Of a stretch of 5,848 bases of DNA, positions 1 through 5,630 are shown piece after piece (the first letter of the stretch is position 1; the number at the start of each line of letters is the position of its first letter). The position numbers and the translations under genes are program-made. The notes under the pieces were generated by a model that did not search any database, had not been told where the DNA came from, and saw only the letters and a program-made list of their open reading frames with translations. Source of the DNA: Clostridium sp. UBA4746 (lineage in GTDB: Bacteria; Bacillota; Clostridia; Clostridiales; Clostridiaceae); contig DHIM01000149.1 of assembly GCA_002403785.1 (NCBI GenBank), forward strand, positions 4,774 to 10,621, read 5' to 3'.

Positions 1-494
1 CTATTGAAGCAGCAAGAGCAGGAGAGTATGGAAAAGGATTTGCAGTAGTTGCAGATGAAGTAAGAAAGCTTGCAGAACAATCCTCAGAAACTGTTAACAC
101 CATTCAAAGTACCATAGTTAAAGTTCAAAATGCATTTGAAAATTTATCTGCAAACAGCAATGATTTACTTAAATTCATTATAGAAAATATTGCGCCTGTT
201 TTAGAACAATATGCTGAAGCAGGAAAGCAATATGGTGAAGATGGTGAATTTATAAGCTCTATGTCAGAAGAAATAGCCTCTATGTCGGAAGAGGTGGGAG
301 CTACAGTAAATGAAGTTAGTATGGCCACCCAAACTTTAGCACAAAATTCACAGCTTTCTGCAGAGCATACAGGAGATATTCAAATTAGTATTAATGAAAC
401 TTCAAAAGCTATGTCGCAAGTAGCACAAACCTCACAATTTCAAGCGGAGCTTGCACAAAAGCTTAACGAAATGGTACAGAAGTTTAAGATTTAA
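1..494 (+). CDS. Methyl-accepting chemotaxis protein, C-terminal signalling part (5' end outside window)
   Basis: The frame beginning at base 3 is open from the window edge to a TAA at 492-494 and gives 163 residues. It opens with IEAARAGEYGKGFAVVADEV followed by RKLAEQS. This is the highly conserved stretch just past the hairpin tip of the MCP cytoplasmic domain, which contacts CheA and CheW. The rest is Ala/Ser/Glu/Gln-rich heptad sequence expected of the descending coiled-coil helix (for example SSMSEEIASMSEEVGATVNE). Between them, about residues 55-85 (LLKFIIENIAPVLEQYAEAG, then KQYGEDGEF) interrupt the coiled coil; I associate such segments with some clostridial MCPs. The sensor and any membrane segments lie upstream and cannot be described. 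The protein would relay a sensory signal to the flagellar motor. There is no sign that it belongs functionally with the genes downstream. The family assignment is secure; the ligand is unknown. Confidence 0.95.
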   Translation, partial: IEAARAGEYGKGFAVVADEVRKLAEQSSETVNTIQSTIVKVQNAFENLSANSNDLLKFIIENIAPVLEQYAEAGKQYGEDGEFISSMSEEIASMSEEVGATVNEVSMATQTLAQNSQLSAEHTGDIQISINETSKAMSQVAQTSQFQAELAQKLNEMVQKFKI

Positions 495-537
495 GTTAAA
501 GGGATGCTTTTTATAATAAAAAGTATCCCTTTAACTT
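493..537 (+). terminator. Long AT-rich hairpin after the MCP gene, probable terminator
   Basis: Bases 493-505 (AAGTTAAAGGGAT) are exactly complementary to 525-537. The pairing continues inward through one G-U pair to 512/518, giving a stem of about 20 bp around a small AT loop. The left arm overlaps the MCP stop codon. The 3' arm ends in TTTAACTTT, but only one further T follows, so there is no classic U-tract. It most likely ends or stabilises the MCP transcript. Termination efficiency cannot be judged from sequence. Confidence 0.6.
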
Positions 538-559
538 TGAAAATGTATAAATTTATTTT

Positions 560-588
560 TTGGAAGTTATACATAACTTATATATAAT
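560..588 (+). promoter_or_regulatory. Candidate sigma-A promoter of the replication-initiator remnant
   Basis: TTGGAA at 560-565 (4 of 6 to TTGACA) lies 17 bp upstream of a perfect TATAAT at 583-588. Transcription would start near 595, about 25 bp before the ATG at 620. The spacer holds the palindrome at 564-579, so a bound repressor there would block the promoter. In such a short AT-rich gap a chance TATAAT is possible. Confidence 0.5.
564..579. repeat. 16-bp palindrome in the promoter spacer, possible operator
   Basis: AAGTTAT-AC-ATAACTT has perfect 7-bp arms with a 2-bp centre. It overlaps the end of the candidate -35 box and fills most of the spacer to the -10. This is a good position for an operator, for instance for autorepression by the initiator that once followed. 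No binding protein can be named from the sequence. Confidence 0.55.
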
Positions 589-597
589 GTATTATAT
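582..597. repeat. Second 16-bp palindrome overlapping the -10 box
   Basis: ATATAAT-GT-ATTATAT has 7-bp arms and a 2-bp centre, the same geometry as the palindrome at 564-579, and the two centres are 18 bp apart. It contains the TATAAT box. Being purely A/T in its arms, it is much more likely than its neighbour to be palindromic by chance. Confidence 0.35.
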
Positions 598-619
598 TTG
601 TTATAGGCGGTGATGGATA

Positions 620-829
620 ATGATAACAACTTTAACAAATATAAATAACAATTGGGTATACCAAAGCAACAAATTAATTGAAGCATCACATTCATTTACC
701 TTATTGGAACAGAAGTTAATTAGGCTTTTAGCTAGTATGATAAAAAAAGATGATGTTGTTTTTAAAGAATACCAATTCATGGCAACTGATTATACGAAAT
801 ATAATACTTGGATTGGACCTTTTATTTAA
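620..829 (+). pseudogene. Remnant of a Rep_3-type plasmid replication initiator (N-terminus only)
   Basis: The frame codes for 69 residues. Residues about 10-56 (NNWVYQSNKLIEASHSFTLL, then EQKLIRLLASMIKKDD and FKEYQF) strongly recall the start of Rep_3/RepB-type initiators of low-GC Gram-positive plasmids, which open with a helical segment of the form 'LxxxEQKLIxxLxSxIxxxD'. Intact members run to several hundred residues with two winged-helix domains that bind origin iterons. Here the likeness fades after about residue 57 (ATDYTKYN) and a TAA follows at 827-829. I see no continuation in the next 140 bases. GGTGATGG at 609-616 is a fair ribosome binding site for the ATG at 620. It is probably a non-functional scar of an integrated plasmid, though a short expressed peptide cannot be excluded. 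The family call is from recall of the motif, not a search. Confidence 0.65.
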
Positions 830-841
830 TGTAAGGATTTA

Positions 842-870
842 TTGACAAGGTGCATTTCTAGTGATAATAT
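842..870 (+). promoter_or_regulatory. Probable promoter of the cooS-like gene cluster
   Basis: A perfect TTGACA at 842-847 is followed by 17 bp and TAATAT at 865-870. TG at 862-863 makes an extended -10 (TGA-TAATAT). GATAAT at 863-868 with a 15-bp spacer is the alternative -10. Initiation near 877 would give a leader of about 100 nt before the ATG at 978. The elements look strong enough to work without an activator. No TGTGA-N6-TCACA or other clear CRP/FNR/CooA-type dyad lies nearby. Confidence 0.7.
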
Positions 871-876
871 AAACAA

Positions 877-962
877 AACAAATAGGAATAGTAATGATTA
901 CATATTAGTGCTATTTACAAATTACATAAGAAAATTATTTTTAAACAGAACATTTAGATTTT
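877..962 (+). other. AT-rich leader of the cooS-like transcript; no recognised riboswitch
   Basis: This stretch holds only weak structure. AAATAG at 880-885 can pair with CTATTT at 911-916, GTAAT-G-ATTAC at 891-901 is a small dyad, and ATTACATA occurs twice (897-904 and 921-928). None is convincing as a known riboswitch or T-box. It is listed so that the gap before the gene is accounted for. Confidence 0.3.
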
Positions 963-977
963 AGGAGGTTTTTAATA

Positions 978-2996
978 ATGGATTTTAAAGGAAAATGTAG
1001 ATATCATCATGTACCTTCTCATAAAAATGAACATGGTCATAATGACCATCATAACCATGGTGGTCAGGTTAATGATTATTTGGAAGCAGTAGCTGAATAT
1101 AGAAAGACTTTTGCATCCAAGCAAGATGTTCTTGACAAAACTCCAGATCCAGCAGTAAAGGAAATGATATTACATATGGAACAAATAGGATGTGATACAA
1201 CCTTTGATAGATTTGATAAGCAGAAACCACAATGTAGCTTTGGAATAGCTGGAGTATGTTGTCGCATTTGTTATATGGGGCCTTGTAAAATAACTACTAA
1301 AAGTCCTAAGGGAGTATGTGGAGCTGATGCTGATCTTATAGTTGCTAGAAATTTATTAAGAGGTATTGCAGCAGGAGCAGCGGCACATGGAGCTCATGCA
1401 AGAGAAGTAATTCTTGCTTTAAAATTTGCAGCAGAAGGCAAACTTAATTTACCTATTTTAGGTGAAGATAAAGTACGTAAAACTGCATCTCAATTTGGAA
1501 TAGAGACAGAAGGAAAGACAATAAATGAACTTGCATCAAAGATTGCAGATATTTTGTTAGAAGATATATCTCGAACAGTTCCAGATGATTATAAAACAAT
1601 ACAAGCCTGTGCACCTCCTGAAAGAAGAGAAGTGTGGAAGAATATGGATATATTACCTATCGGGGCATATCATGAAGTTTTCGAAGCACTTCATAGAACA
1701 GGTGCAGCAACAGATGGGGACTGGGAAAATATAATGCAACAATTTCTAAGATGTGGGCTTGCTTTTGTATTTTCAGGTGTTGTAGGTTCTGCTATTGCAA
1801 CCGATAGTCTTTTTGGACCAGGAACTAGAATGACTTCAAAAGTTAATGTGGGTGCATTAAAGAAAGGATATGTAAATATAGCAGTTCATGGGCACTTACC
1901 TGTTCTTGTAAGTGAAATAGTAAAGCAAGGACACAGCAAAGAGTTTATTAAATTAGCTAAAGAAAACGGTGCTAAAGGGATTCAATTTTATGGAATATGT
2001 TGTTCTGGTCTTTCTGCAATGTATAGATATAACGAGGTAATTCCATTATCGAATGCAATTGGAGCAGAATTAGTTCTTGGAACAGGAGCATTGGATCTTT
2101 GGGTTGCTGATGTGCAAGATGTATTCCCAGCAATTATGGATGTTGCAAGATGTCATAAAACAACAGTTGTTACAACCAGTGATTCTTCAAGGCTTCCAGG
2201 AGCAGAACATTATGCTTATAAACATGATCTCTCTAACATAAATGAAACTGAAGATATTGCTAAGAAAATAGTTACAAGAGCAATTGAAAGCTTCACTGAT
2301 AGAAGAGGAATACCAGTATTTATTCCACCATATGAAGTTGATGCAGAAGTTGGTTTTTCAGTTGAATACATCCAAAGTAGATTTGGTAGCATGAAACCAA
2401 TTCTAGAAGCATTAAACAGTGGCAAAATTTTAGGTATTGTTAACCTTGTAGGATGTAATAATCCAAGAGTAATTTACGAGAGAGCAGTTGTAGATGTTGC
2501 AGAAACATTAATTAAAAATAATGTCCTTGTAGTTACTAATGGTTGTGCATCATTCCCGCTATTAAAACTGGGATTCTGTAATACCAATGCTTTGCAAAAA
2601 ACAGGAGAATGCTTAAGAAGTTTCTTAGAGCCAGACCTTCCACCAGTATGGCACATGGGAGAATGTATAGATAATGCAAGAGCTTCAGTTCTGTTTGCAG
2701 GAATAGCAGGAGAAGCTGGACAAGCCATTAAAGATATGCCATATGCTTTTGCAAGCCCAGAATGGTCTAACGAAAAAGGGATAGGAGCAGCACTAGGCTT
2801 CAGACTTTTTGGTGTTAATTCCTATCACTGCGTTCATGCTCCAGTACAAGGTTCAGATAATGTTATGAACTTTATGTATAATGGAACAAAAGAAACACTA
2901 GGTTCAACAATGATTGTAGATGTGGACCCAATTAAATTAGCAAACAAAATAATAGTGGATCTAAAAGAAAAGAGAAAAGCTCTTGGATGGAAATGA
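978..2996 (+). CDS. cooS: Divergent anaerobic Ni-Fe carbon monoxide dehydrogenase catalytic subunit (CooS-like), altered C-cluster
   Basis: The gene codes for 672 residues; typical CooS is near 640. CooS homodimers interconvert CO and CO2 with ferredoxin at a Ni-Fe-S C-cluster in the cytoplasm. AGGAGG at 963-968, 9 bp before the ATG, fixes the start, and the next in-frame Met is residue 63. Residues 1-30 are a His-rich tail with eight His between 10 and 27. C86 and C94 match the D-cluster; C95, C98, C103 and C114 match the B-cluster. C-cluster ligands present are H306 (in HGHLPVL), C342 (GICCSG), C493 (GCNNPR), C523 (NGCAS) and C563 (MGECIDN), and the active-site K600 (NEK) and H137 are also kept. 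The ligand matching Cys333 of Carboxydothermus CODH-II is Asp381 (ALDLWVADVQD). His99 and His102 of the proton path correspond to E143 and L146. No cooF or cooC adjoins it; an importer operon follows 28 bp downstream. The family is certain. The reaction is open: it may be an atypical CODH or a hybrid-cluster-like redox enzyme on the CODH scaffold. Confidence 0.93.
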   Translation: MDFKGKCRYHHVPSHKNEHGHNDHHNHGGQVNDYLEAVAEYRKTFASKQDVLDKTPDPAVKEMILHMEQIGCDTTFDRFDKQKPQCSFGIAGVCCRICYMGPCKITTKSPKGVCGADADLIVARNLLRGIAAGAAAHGAHAREVILALKFAAEGKLNLPILGEDKVRKTASQFGIETEGKTINELASKIADILLEDISRTVPDDYKTIQACAPPERREVWKNMDILPIGAYHEVFEALHRTGAATDGDWENIMQQFLRCGLAFVFSGVVGSAIATDSLFGPGTRMTSKVNVGALKKGYVNIAVHGHLPVLVSEIVKQGHSKEFIKLAKENGAKGIQFYGICCSGLSAMYRYNEVIPLSNAIGAELVLGTGALDLWVADVQDVFPAIMDVARCHKTTVVTTSDSSRLPGAEHYAYKHDLSNINETEDIAKKIVTRAIESFTDRRGIPVFIPPYEVDAEVGFSVEYIQSRFGSMKPILEALNSGKILGIVNLVGCNNPRVIYERAVVDVAETLIKNNVLVVTNGCASFPLLKLGFCNTNALQKTGECLRSFLEPDLPPVWHMGECIDNARASVLFAGIAGEAGQAIKDMPYAFASPEWSNEKGIGAALGFRLFGVNSYHCVHAPVQGSDNVMNFMYNGTKETLGSTMIVDVDPIKLANKIIVDLKEKRKALGWK

Positions 2997-3006
2997 AATT
3001 TAATAG

Positions 3007-3012
3007 AAGGAG
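3007..3012 (+). promoter_or_regulatory. Ribosome binding site with ambiguous start choice for the binding protein
   Basis: AAGGAG lies 6 bp before a TTG (3019) and 12 bp before an ATG (3025) in the same frame. Spacing favours TTG and codon preference favours ATG. The products differ by only two residues ahead of the signal peptide, so function is unaffected. Confidence 0.6.
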
Positions 3013-3024
3013 ATTGTTTTGTAT

Positions 3025-3996
3025 ATGAAGATTTTAAATAAATTTATAATAGGAACAGTTATATTAATAGCTGTTGTGGGGTTTACTGCTTGTAGTAATA
3101 AAACTACTGAAACAAAGGATGGAAAGAAAATAATTAAAATAGCGTATTTACCTATAACACATGCTGTACCATTGTATGTAGAAGCTCAAGATATAAAAAT
3201 TAATAAAGAAGCACTTAAAAATACTAATATTGAGCTCGTGAAATTTGGTTCTTGGCCAGAGTTAATGGATGCCTTAAATACAGGGAAAGTGGATGGAGCA
3301 TCTGTGCTTATTGAGCTTGGTATGAAAGCTAAGGAACAGGGAATTGATTTAAAAGTTGTTGCTCTAGGTCATAGGGATGGAAATAATGTTACAGTTGCAA
3401 AGGATATCAATAGCCCCTCTGATTTAAAAGGAAAGACATTTGCAGTGCCTCAAAGATTTTCAACGCAGAATATATTACTTTATAAAATGCTTAAAGATGC
3501 AGGTGTAAAATATTCAGATGTAAAGGTAGTTGAACTTAGTCCGGCAGAAATGCCAGCAGCATTGTCGCAAGGTCGTATTGCAGGTTATATAGTTGCAGAA
3601 CCTTTTGGAGCTAAGTCAGTGGTAAGTGGTACGGGTAAGATATTATTTCAATCACAAGATTTATGGAAGGATTCAATTTGCTGTGGGTTAGTATTAAGAA
3701 GTGAATTTATAAAAGATAATAAAGAATCAGCACAAGAACTTGTAAATGGATATGTTAAAGCAGGAAAAGAAGCAGAAACTAAGGACAGAAACATACAAAA
3801 CATGGCATTGAAATATATGTCAGTGGATAAAAAGGTACTAGGTTTAGCTCTACAATCTACATCATATACTAATTTGAAAATTAATGAAAAAGATTATAAA
3901 CAATTAACAAGCTATCTTACAACTATGGAATTACTAAAAAATCCTCCTAAATATAGTGAATTTGTTGATAATTCATTGATTAATAAGGTAAAGTGA
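3025..3996 (+). CDS. Lipoprotein substrate-binding protein of a NitT/SsuA/TauA-type ABC importer
   Basis: The protein has 323 residues from the ATG (325 from the alternative TTG at 3019). Residues 1-22 form a lipoprotein signal: Lys near the start, a hydrophobic core, then GFTAC, with C23 as the lipidation site. The mature protein would be tethered outside the membrane. The body matches the SsuA/NMT1-like periplasmic-binding fold. It has IKIAYLPITHAVPLYVE at about 37-53, GSWPELMDALNTGKVDGA at 75-92, a typical DLKGKTFAVP strand at 133-142, and AALSQGRIAGYIVAEPFGA at 178-196, whose AEPF motif is common in this family. Known relatives bind nitrate, taurine, alkanesulfonates, bicarbonate or thiamine precursors, and the sequence does not settle which. 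Adjacent cysteines C219-C220 (DSICCGL) are notable in an exported protein. The permease starts 4 bp after its stop, so the two are almost certainly co-translated. Close linkage to the CooS-like gene suggests the ligand serves that enzyme; this is inference. Confidence 0.88.
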   Translation: MKILNKFIIGTVILIAVVGFTACSNKTTETKDGKKIIKIAYLPITHAVPLYVEAQDIKINKEALKNTNIELVKFGSWPELMDALNTGKVDGASVLIELGMKAKEQGIDLKVVALGHRDGNNVTVAKDINSPSDLKGKTFAVPQRFSTQNILLYKMLKDAGVKYSDVKVVELSPAEMPAALSQGRIAGYIVAEPFGAKSVVSGTGKILFQSQDLWKDSICCGLVLRSEFIKDNKESAQELVNGYVKAGKEAETKDRNIQNMALKYMSVDKKVLGLALQSTSYTNLKINEKDYKQLTSYLTTMELLKNPPKYSEFVDNSLINKVK

Positions 3997-4000
3997 TAAC

Positions 4001-4777
4001 ATGATTAAGTTTAGAAAATTTGTAAATGTAATTATAGGATTTGGGATTTTATTTATTGCATGGGAAGTTGTGGTTCTATCTGGGAGGTTTGAAACATCTC
4101 TTCTTCCAACTCCTTTAATGGTTTTAAATGGAATGAAAGAACTTATTGTTAGCGGAATTTTATTTACTCATATTAAGGTAAGCCTACTAAGATTCTTCAT
4201 AGGATATTCTATTGCAGTTATATTGGCTGTAATTTTAGGTCTTGTTCTAGGGTGGTTTGAAAAAATTTGGGATGTAATTGATCCTATAGTTCAAGTATTA
4301 AGACCTATATCCCCAATTGCTTGGTTCCCATTTATAGTATTATGGTTTGGAATTGGAGATATGCCAGCGATAGCAATTATATTTATAGCAGCATTTTTCC
4401 CTGTGTTACTTTCTACAGTATCAGCAGTAAAAAAGGTAGATAAAACTTATTTAAAGGTTGCAAGAAATTTTGGAATTAAGCAGCCCTTTGTATTAACTAA
4501 AATTGTGTTTCCAGCTGCTTTTCCTAATATAGTTACTGGACTTCATATTGCCCTTGGGTCAGCTTGGGTATTCCTTGTGGCAGGAGAAATGGTCGGAGTT
4601 CAATCTGGACTTGGTTATTTGATCATAGATGCAAGAAATTCGCTAAGGTCTGATTTGGTACTTGCTGGAATAATAGTCATAGGAATTTTAGGTTTATTAT
4701 TAGATAAATTAATTACAATTCTTGAAAAATGGGTAGGAAAAACCTGGGGCATTACTTTAGAATCTGGGAGGAATTAA
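4001..4777 (+). CDS. ABC importer permease, SsuC/TauC/NrtB type
   Basis: The protein has 258 residues, the usual size for this permease family (BPD_transp_1). I see about six hydrophobic segments, near residues 9-27, 65-86, 104-118, 121-142, 178-200 and 219-241. The cytoplasmic coupling loop at about 150-175 (YLKVARNFGIKQPFVLTKIV, then FPAAFP) corresponds to the EAA loop that docks on the ATPase. The motif RPISPIAWFPFIVLWFGIG at 101-119 is characteristic of the nitrate/sulfonate/taurine group, where 'PlaWiPl.ilWFGiG' is the usual form. Two copies would form the channel. It starts 4 bp after the binding-protein stop with only a weak site (AAGG at 3985-3988), so translation is probably coupled. 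The ATPase gene follows after a single base. The transported compound cannot be read from it. Confidence 0.93.
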   Translation: MIKFRKFVNVIIGFGILFIAWEVVVLSGRFETSLLPTPLMVLNGMKELIVSGILFTHIKVSLLRFFIGYSIAVILAVILGLVLGWFEKIWDVIDPIVQVLRPISPIAWFPFIVLWFGIGDMPAIAIIFIAAFFPVLLSTVSAVKKVDKTYLKVARNFGIKQPFVLTKIVFPAAFPNIVTGLHIALGSAWVFLVAGEMVGVQSGLGYLIIDARNSLRSDLVLAGIIVIGILGLLLDKLITILEKWVGKTWGITLESGRN

Positions 4778-4778
4778 A

Positions 4779-5549
4779 ATGTTTATAAAAGTTAATAACA
4801 TATCAAAAGTATATAATAATAAAAAAATAGAATTCAAGTCTCTTGAAAGTGTAAATTTAACTATTAAAAAGGGAGAATTTATATGTCTTTTAGGTCCTAG
4901 TGGATGCGGTAAATCTACTCTTTTAAATATAATTGCTGGTTTTGATAAGGCATCTATCGGAGAAATATTTATTGATGATAAGCAAGTGACGCAGCCGTCT
5001 CCAAATTATGTAACAATATTTCAAGACTATGGATTGTTGCCTTGGAGAAGTGTTAAGAAAAATGTAGAACTTGGACTTGAATCTAAAAAAATCAGTAAAG
5101 AGGAAAGAAGTAGAATTGCTGATGAATTTATAGAACTTGTTGGACTTTCTAAATTTAGTAAACACCATCCAACAGAGCTTTCAGGAGGTATGCAGCAGAG
5201 AGTAGCTATTGCAAGAGCTTTGTCAGTTGACCCAGAAATAATATTCATGGACGAGCCTTTTGGAGCTTTGGATGCAATGACAAGAATGAGTATGCAGGAT
5301 GAAATATCTAACATATGGGAACAAAAGAAAAAAACAATTATATTTGTTACGCATGACATTGAGGAAGCAGTATTTCTTGCGGATAGAATAGTCATTATGA
5401 CACCAGGCCCTGGAAAAGTAAAAAGTATTATCGACGTACCTATAGACAGGAAAAGAGATAGAACTAGTGAAGATTTTTTGAGAATACGAGATAAAGTATT
5501 TATAGACTTAAAAATGAAGAAGGAAGATGAAACAGAGTACTTTATATAA
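4779..5549 (+). CDS. ABC importer ATPase, SsuB/TauB/NrtD type
   Basis: The protein has 256 residues, normal for the family. All nucleotide-binding elements are present: Walker A GPSGCGKST at 39-47, Q-loop Gln82 (IFQDYGLLPW), signature LSGGMQQR at 134-141, Walker B IIFMDEP with D158 and E159, D-loop GALD at 162-165, and the switch His192 (VTHD). The QDYGLLPW form of the Q-loop region and TPGPGKV near residue 210 are typical of the nitrate/sulfonate/taurine importer ATPases. It would power the permease from the cytoplasmic face. GGGAGG at 4766-4771, 7 bp ahead, supports the ATG at 4779, one base after the permease stop. No accessory C-terminal domain is present. The assignment as the partner of the two preceding genes rests on order, spacing and family match. 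Confidence 0.95.
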   Translation: MFIKVNNISKVYNNKKIEFKSLESVNLTIKKGEFICLLGPSGCGKSTLLNIIAGFDKASIGEIFIDDKQVTQPSPNYVTIFQDYGLLPWRSVKKNVELGLESKKISKEERSRIADEFIELVGLSKFSKHHPTELSGGMQQRVAIARALSVDPEIIFMDEPFGALDAMTRMSMQDEISNIWEQKKKTIIFVTHDIEEAVFLADRIVIMTPGPGKVKSIIDVPIDRKRDRTSEDFLRIRDKVFIDLKMKKEDETEYFI

Positions 5550-5617
5550 AGTTAAAACAAAAGGAGCCACATATAAATAGAAAATTGACTGGTTAAATGC
5601 GACATTATTTAAATTTC

Positions 5618-5630
5618 AGGAGGAGATTTT
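5618..5630 (+). promoter_or_regulatory. Strong ribosome binding site of the broken cbiM gene
   Basis: AGGAGGAG at 5618-5625 lies 5-7 bp before the ATG at 5631. Its quality shows that MHIPDGYLS is a genuine gene start rather than a chance frame. No terminator hairpin lies between the ATPase stop and this site, so the gene was probably read from the upstream cluster. Confidence 0.75.

Noticed and set aside
897..928. Direct repeat ATTACATA (897-904, 921-928) as an operator in the cooS leader
   Set aside because: Eight AT-rich bases repeated twice in a leader this AT-rich are expected by chance; no dyad or third copy supports it.
2216..2728. Two shorter minus-strand frames within the CooS-like gene
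   Set aside because: They are antisense to conserved metal-ligand segments, carry no recognisable motif and match nothing I know.
978..2996. Hybrid cluster protein (Hcp) instead of CooS
   Set aside because: Hcp shares the fold, but the D/B-cluster cysteine pattern (C86-x7-C94-C95-x2-C-x4-C), HGHLPVL, GCNNPR, MGECIDN and NEK motifs and the length fit CooS. Only the altered ligand recalls Hcp chemistry.
5027..5395. Open frame of 122 codons on the minus strand inside the ATPase gene
   Set aside because: It lies wholly antisense to a fully conserved ABC ATPase, has low-complexity Ser/Ile/Leu composition and no sensible RBS. It is a shadow of the real gene.
5585..5613. Possible promoter before cbiM (TTGACT at 5585-5590)
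   Set aside because: No acceptable -10 box at 16-18 bp (only TTTAAA/ATTTAA), and read-through from the importer genes explains expression better.
5550..5630. Cobalamin or Ni/Co riboswitch upstream of cbiM
   Set aside because: Only 81 bp separate the ATPase stop from the ATG. I see no B12-box, no conserved hairpins and no terminator, so there is no room or signal for these riboswitches.
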